Positions 5,719 through 8,963 of a stretch of DNA of 8,963 bases are shown one piece after another. The DNA lies in the NCBI GenBank assembly GCA_021737445.1, contig JAIPDY010000128.1:1-8963 (forward strand). The letters run 5' to 3'. Every line of letters begins with the position of its first letter. The first letter of the stretch is position 1. Under the pieces are notes generated by a model. The model worked only from the letters and a program-made list of their open reading frames with translations, did no database searches and was not told the DNA's origin. A program made the translations under genes and the position numbers. This stretch comes from Desulfotignum sp. (lineage in GTDB: Bacteria > Desulfobacterota > Desulfobacteria > Desulfobacterales > Desulfobacteraceae).

Positions 5719-7194
5719 ATGGAAATCCTCATCTCAATCAAACCGTTACTGACTGTCCTGGTCCCCCTGCTGGTCATCCCCGTCCTGGTGTCATCATCAC
5801 AAAAGCCCAATGTCAGGGAAGCCTGGATATTTGCTGCCGGGTTTGTCATGTTTTTTCTGGTGGCATCCATGGTGCCGGCTGTGTTGTCCGGCAGTAAGAT
5901 TGTGTTCACCCTGTTTGAACTGGCCCCCGGGGCGGACATCGCCTTTGCCGTGGACGGCCTGGGCATGCTGTTCGCCCTGGTGGCATCCAGTTTGTACATC
6001 GTCACCTCCCTGTACTCCATCGGATACATGCGGGGGCTCAAAGAACACGGCCAGACGCGGTTTGTATCCTTTTTTGCTTTGGCCATATCCGCCACCATGG
6101 GGGCGGCCTTTTCCGCCAACCTGCTCACCTTGTACCTGTTTTATGAGATACTGTCTCTGGCCACCTATCCTTTGGTGGCCCACCATGAAGATGCAACATC
6201 CAGGATTTCCGCCCGGCGGTACCTGGTGTTTATTCTGGGCACCTCCATCGGCCTGGTATTGCCGGCCATGATCTACTGCTATCATGTCACCGGTACCCTG
6301 GCGTTTTCCACGCCCGGCATTTTTGCGGGCCAGTTGTCAAAACCGGCTGCCACCGTGCTTTTGCTCATGTTTGTGTTCGGGTTTGCCAAGGCAGGGATCA
6401 TGCCGTTTCATTCCTGGCTGCCGGCAGCCATGGTGGCCCCCACACCGGTGAGTGCGCTTTTGCATGCTGTGGCCGTGGTCAAGGTGGGGGTGTTTTCCAT
6501 TGTAAGGGTCATCACCGGGATCTTCGGGGTGGACCTGCTGGCACAGTTCAATCTGGGGGTTGTGGTGATGGTTATTGCATCCTTCACCATTATTGTCAGC
6601 TCCTGCATCGCCCTGTCCCAGGATGAACTCAAACGCAGGCTGGCCTTTTCCACCATCAGCCAGCTGTCCTATATTGTGTTCGGCGTGGCCCTCTTGTCTC
6701 CTTCGGGCCAGCTGGGCGGGGTGATCCATATTCTCATGCACGCATTCGGCAAGATCACCTTGTTTTTCTGTGCAGGCGCCATTTTTGTGGCTACCGGCAA
6801 AAAATATATCTCCCAGATGAAAGGCCTGGGCAGACAGATGCCGGTAACCTTTGCCGCGTTTTTCATCGGATCTTTGGGGGTGATCGGGCTGCCCCCCACT
6901 GGCGGGTTTTACAGCAAGTGGAATTTGATCCTGGGCACCCTTGAGGCTGGCCAGACCGTTTTCATGGTGGTGCTGCTGGTTTCCTCATTTTTGAATGCAT
7001 TCTATTTTCTGCCCATTGTGTATCAGGCATTTTTCGGCAAAGGCAAAGAAGCGCTTTCCGATGGTCCGGTGAAAATCCAGGAAGCCAGTCTGTGCCTGGT
7101 GGTTCCCCTGGCCATCACGGCACTGGCATCCATCGGGCTGTTTTTCTTTCCACAGATGTTTGTGGATCTGATCGTTCTGGGTTTGAACCTTTGA
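5719..7194 (+). CDS. Second antiporter-like subunit (proton-conducting transporter family, MnhD/NuoN/MrpA-N-like)
   Basis: A 491-aa polytopic protein, probably 14 helices, of the same family as MnhD and complex I NuoL/M/N. All ion-path residues are present: TM5 glutamate E143 (LYLFYEILSLATYPLV), TM7 lysine K224 (FAKAGIMPFHSWLPAAM), the APTPVSALLHAVAVVKVG block with TM8 K255, and TM12 lysine K345 (HILMHAFGKITLFF). The discontinuous-helix region GLPPTGGFYSKWNLI is intact. Of the three paralogues here it alone has the complete set, so it is the best candidate for a full proton or Na+ path. It follows mnhD after 81 bases, the loosest spacing so far; AAAAAGG (5700-5706) is 12 bases before the ATG. 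A classical MrpA would be far longer, with DUF4040 and MbhE at the C-terminus, but in this operon those pieces are elsewhere. Which Mrp or Mbh subunit it replaces is not certain. Confidence 0.92.
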   Translation: MEILISIKPLLTVLVPLLVIPVLVSSSQKPNVREAWIFAAGFVMFFLVASMVPAVLSGSKIVFTLFELAPGADIAFAVDGLGMLFALVASSLYIVTSLYSIGYMRGLKEHGQTRFVSFFALAISATMGAAFSANLLTLYLFYEILSLATYPLVAHHEDATSRISARRYLVFILGTSIGLVLPAMIYCYHVTGTLAFSTPGIFAGQLSKPAATVLLLMFVFGFAKAGIMPFHSWLPAAMVAPTPVSALLHAVAVVKVGVFSIVRVITGIFGVDLLAQFNLGVVVMVIASFTIIVSSCIALSQDELKRRLAFSTISQLSYIVFGVALLSPSGQLGGVIHILMHAFGKITLFFCAGAIFVATGKKYISQMKGLGRQMPVTFAAFFIGSLGVIGLPPTGGFYSKWNLILGTLEAGQTVFMVVLLVSSFLNAFYFLPIVYQAFFGKGKEALSDGPVKIQEASLCLVVPLAITALASIGLFFFPQMFVDLIVLGLNL

Positions 7195-7269
7195 GGGGGG
7201 ATACTGGTCGAACTGGACAAAACTGTATGGGGGAAATGGTAATAGAAATTGAGAAGGGTATGACTAACC

Positions 7270-7425
7270 ATGACAATCAAAGACAAACACAACAACGAAG
7301 ACTGGGAGATGCTGGGCCATGAGCCGGTGCCAGGATACAAGACCGCGTTTTACATTGCGGTGCTGGTGTCGGTGATCTATCTGGCAGTGGCATTTTTTTT
7401 CGGCGGCGGCGGTGGCGGCCATTAA
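7270..7425 (+). CDS. 51-aa single-helix membrane protein with Gly6-His C-terminus
   Basis: A short gene between two antiporter-like subunits. It encodes a charged N-terminus (residues 1-25, including EDWEMLGHEPVPGYKT), one transmembrane helix (about 26-44, AFYIAVLVSVIYLAVAFFF) and a tail of six glycines and a final histidine. An in-frame TGA at 7261 lies just upstream, so ATG 7270 is the first possible start; AAGGG at 7254-7258 is 11 bases before it. Six glycine codons in a row after a T8 tract make the 3' end low in complexity. The single helix preceded by a Pro-Gly turn resembles small accessory subunits of respiratory complexes, but I cannot name the family. Support is the ribosome site, the clear membrane protein design, same strand and operon position. 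A role as an assembly or small structural subunit of the antiporter is inference. Confidence 0.72.
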   Translation: MTIKDKHNNEDWEMLGHEPVPGYKTAFYIAVLVSVIYLAVAFFFGGGGGGH

Positions 7426-7511
7426 CAAAATAATGACCCAAGCCCTGGTTGTTAATTCCACTGGCCGGGTCGGTTGAACTGCACAAGGTTTGCAGGGCAT
7501 AAGGTGTTAAA

Positions 7512-7757
7512 ATGAAAAAAGAGTTGACCATTTTTGACAAACCAAAGAATGTAAAAATTCTGTTGAGATGCTTTTACGGCTCCCTGATTGTTTTGCTGAT
7601 TGCGGAATTTTTCATTCATCCGCATCCGGCGTTTTATTTTGAACAGATCAAGGGATTTTCTGCTGTGTACGGTTTTTTTTCTTGTGTGCTGCTCATTTTT
7701 TTAGCCAAGATCCTGCGCCTGATCGTCATGAAAAAAGAGGATTACTATGACCGGTAA
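7512..7757 (+). CDS. 81-aa membrane protein, likely accessory subunit of the antiporter complex
   Basis: A small protein with two likely transmembrane helices: about 15-34 (KILLRCFYGSLIVLLIAEFF) and 49-70 (FSAVYGFFSCVLLIFLAKIL). A short loop with HPHPAFYFEQIKGF joins them, and the C-terminus is charged (MKKEDYYDR). The loop and the end, with FYFEQI..F.A.YGF and EDYYD, look conserved rather than random, and I recall similar small proteins beside MnhD-like genes in proteobacteria, though I cannot give a family name. AAGGTG (7501-7506) sits five bases before the ATG. The 3' end overlaps the next gene, the third antiporter-like subunit, by 11 bases, indicating coupled translation. Membership of the same complex is inferred from this coupling. 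A run of eight T lies at 7673-7680 inside the second helix. Confidence 0.82.
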   Translation: MKKELTIFDKPKNVKILLRCFYGSLIVLLIAEFFIHPHPAFYFEQIKGFSAVYGFFSCVLLIFLAKILRLIVMKKEDYYDR

Positions 7758-8963
7758 TCTTTTGCCCCCGGCCCTGATATTCATTGCTGCCGCGCTTTTA
7801 ATTCCGTTTTTGCGGAGCAGAGCCAAAGCGGTGTATATGCTGCTGATTCCTGTGGTAAGTTTTTATATCCTCATAAAAATCCCCATGGGCAATACCTGGA
7901 CCTGTGATTTCTGGGGATATACCCTGATCATGGGGCGTATTGACAAACTGTCTTTGGTATTCGGGTATATTTTTACCATCATGGCATTTTTGGGCATTCT
8001 GTTTGCCCTGAAGGTAAAAGACGACCTGCAGCACGTGTCCGCCATTGTGTATGCCGGGGCCACATTGGGCGTGGTGTTTGCCGGGGATTTTCTCACCCTG
8101 TACCTGTTCTGGGAAATCATGGCGGTGAGCTCCACCTTTCTGATTATTGCCTCCCGTACTGATGCAGCCCGGAAAGCCGGGTTCCGGTATATTCTGGTGC
8201 ATCTGGTGGGCGGTTTGTTTCTGCTGGCCGGCATTGTTTTGTACATCCAGCAGACCGGCACCACCGCCTTTGACTACATCGGGCTGTCCGGCACCGCATC
8301 CTACCTTATTTTCATCGGCATCGCCCTGAACGCGGCAGCCATCCCCCTGCATGCCTGGCTGCCGGATGCCTATCCCATGGGCACCCCCACCAGCACGGTG
8401 TTTTTGAGCGCATTCACCACCAAGTCAGCCGTGTATCTGTTAATCCGTACCTTTCCCGGCACAGAGCTGCTCATCTGGATCGGGGCGTTCATGGTGTTTG
8501 TGCCCATATTTTATGCGGTCCTGGAAAATGATATCAGAAGGGTGCTGGCATACAGCCTGCTGAACCAGATCGGGTTCATGCTGGTGGGTACGGGCATCGG
8601 GTCCCAGCTGGCACTGAACGGGGCCGTGGCCCATGCCTTCTGCCACATTCTTTACAAGGGCCTTTTGTTCATGGCAGCCGGGTCCGTGCTCCAGATGACC
8701 GGCAAAATCAAGTGCACCGAGATCGGCGGGCTGTACAAGACCATGCCGTTGACCTGCCTGTTCTGTATTGTGGGGGCTGCATCCATCTCCGCGTTCCCGC
8801 TGTTTTCCGGGTTTGTCTCCAAATCCATGGTGGTGACGGCAACGGTGAATGAAAACCTGGTGCTGGTGTACCTGGTCCTGCAGTTTGCCTCTGCCGGTGT
8901 GTTCCACCATGCCGGGATCAAGGTGCCGTTTTTCACCTTTTTCGGCCATGATGCAGGCATCCG
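7747..8963 (+). CDS. Third antiporter-like subunit (Na+/H+ antiporter subunit D family), 3' partial
   Basis: The frame from ATG 7747 stays open to the right edge, 405 complete codons, and belongs to the proton-conducting transporter family. Visible features are TM5 glutamate E123 (LYLFWEIMAVSSTFLI), the block IPLHAWLPDAYPMGTPTS, TM8 lysine K226 (FTTKSAVYLLIR), ENDIRRVLAYSLLNQIGFM, TM12 lysine K304 (HAFCHILYKGLLFMAAG) and AFPLFSGFVSKSM. At the TM7 lysine position, five residues before the Pro of PLHAWLP, it has N195 instead. The other two paralogues have Lys there at exactly the same spacing (Pro to TM8 Lys is 26 residues in all three). The last visible residues (FFTFFGHDAGI) are typical of a loop late in this family, so roughly the last 80-100 residues are missing. 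The start overlaps the preceding small gene by 11 bases. Family is secure; its exact subunit name is not. Confidence 0.92.
   Translation, partial: MTGNLLPPALIFIAAALLIPFLRSRAKAVYMLLIPVVSFYILIKIPMGNTWTCDFWGYTLIMGRIDKLSLVFGYIFTIMAFLGILFALKVKDDLQHVSAIVYAGATLGVVFAGDFLTLYLFWEIMAVSSTFLIIASRTDAARKAGFRYILVHLVGGLFLLAGIVLYIQQTGTTAFDYIGLSGTASYLIFIGIALNAAAIPLHAWLPDAYPMGTPTSTVFLSAFTTKSAVYLLIRTFPGTELLIWIGAFMVFVPIFYAVLENDIRRVLAYSLLNQIGFMLVGTGIGSQLALNGAVAHAFCHILYKGLLFMAAGSVLQMTGKIKCTEIGGLYKTMPLTCLFCIVGAASISAFPLFSGFVSKSMVVTATVNENLVLVYLVLQFASAGVFHHAGIKVPFFTFFGHDAGI

Noticed and set aside
7227..7322. Short frame starting ATG 7227 or ATG 7260 over the 51-aa gene
   Set aside because: Hydrophilic peptide ending early (QRQTQQRRLGDAGP) with no helix; it is the shadow frame of the gene at 7270.
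7442..7498. Inverted repeat GCCCTG / CAGGGC in the 86-base gap 7426-7511
   Set aside because: Only six pairs with a 45-base loop and no T run after it; genes on both sides appear to belong to the same operon.
4075..8963. Reading the three large subunits as NuoL/M/N of a complex I operon
   Set aside because: The surrounding genes are MnhE, F, G, B and C, which complex I lacks, and no NuoA-J subunit apart from the Mrp-shared NuoK/J-like ones is present.

Overview
The window carries one gene cluster, entirely on the + strand, for the membrane antiporter module of an Mrp/Mnh-type cation/proton antiporter. This is the same module that forms the ion-pumping arm of archaeal Mbh/Mbx complexes and of complex I. 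Two soluble genes precede it: a tandem universal stress protein (cut by the left edge) and a single-domain response regulator. The GC-leaning base composition, Shine-Dalgarno sites, ATGA and TTGA overlaps and protein wording indicate a Gram-negative bacterium. From memory of similar proteins it most resembles a marine sulfate-reducing Desulfobacterota (Desulfobacterales-like), but no marker gene here proves this.

Layout: positions 2-814 hold the UspA tandem protein and 855-1322 a CheY-like receiver protein with a basic/aromatic tail. A weak terminator-like hairpin follows at 1327-1358. From 1413 onward the genes are tightly packed: mnhE, mnhF, mnhG, a free-standing DUF4040/MbhD-like subunit, an MbhE-MnhB fusion that starts with TTG, mnhC and mnhD (4075-5637). 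A second antiporter-like subunit lies at 5719-7194. Two small membrane proteins follow: 51 aa at 7270-7425 and 81 aa at 7512-7757. A third antiporter-like subunit starts at 7747 and runs off the right edge.

How it fits together: the E-F-G-(MbhD)-(MbhE/B)-C-D order is that of the Na+/H+ antiporter half of Pyrococcus Mbh, not the classical mrpABCDEFG order. The C-terminal part of classical MrpA is split here: the DUF4040 piece is a separate gene and the MbhE piece is fused to MnhB. Instead of the usual two large antiporter-like subunits (MrpA and MrpD) there are three. Each has the TM5 glutamate and TM8 lysine, but the first lacks the TM12 lysine and the third lacks the TM7 lysine. No hydrogenase, NADH-binding or other redox subunit is visible, so a secondary antiporter is the default reading. 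The operon continues past the right edge, so a redox partner cannot be excluded.

No RNA gene, insertion sequence, CRISPR array or tRNA was seen, and no gap without a gene exceeds about 100 bases.
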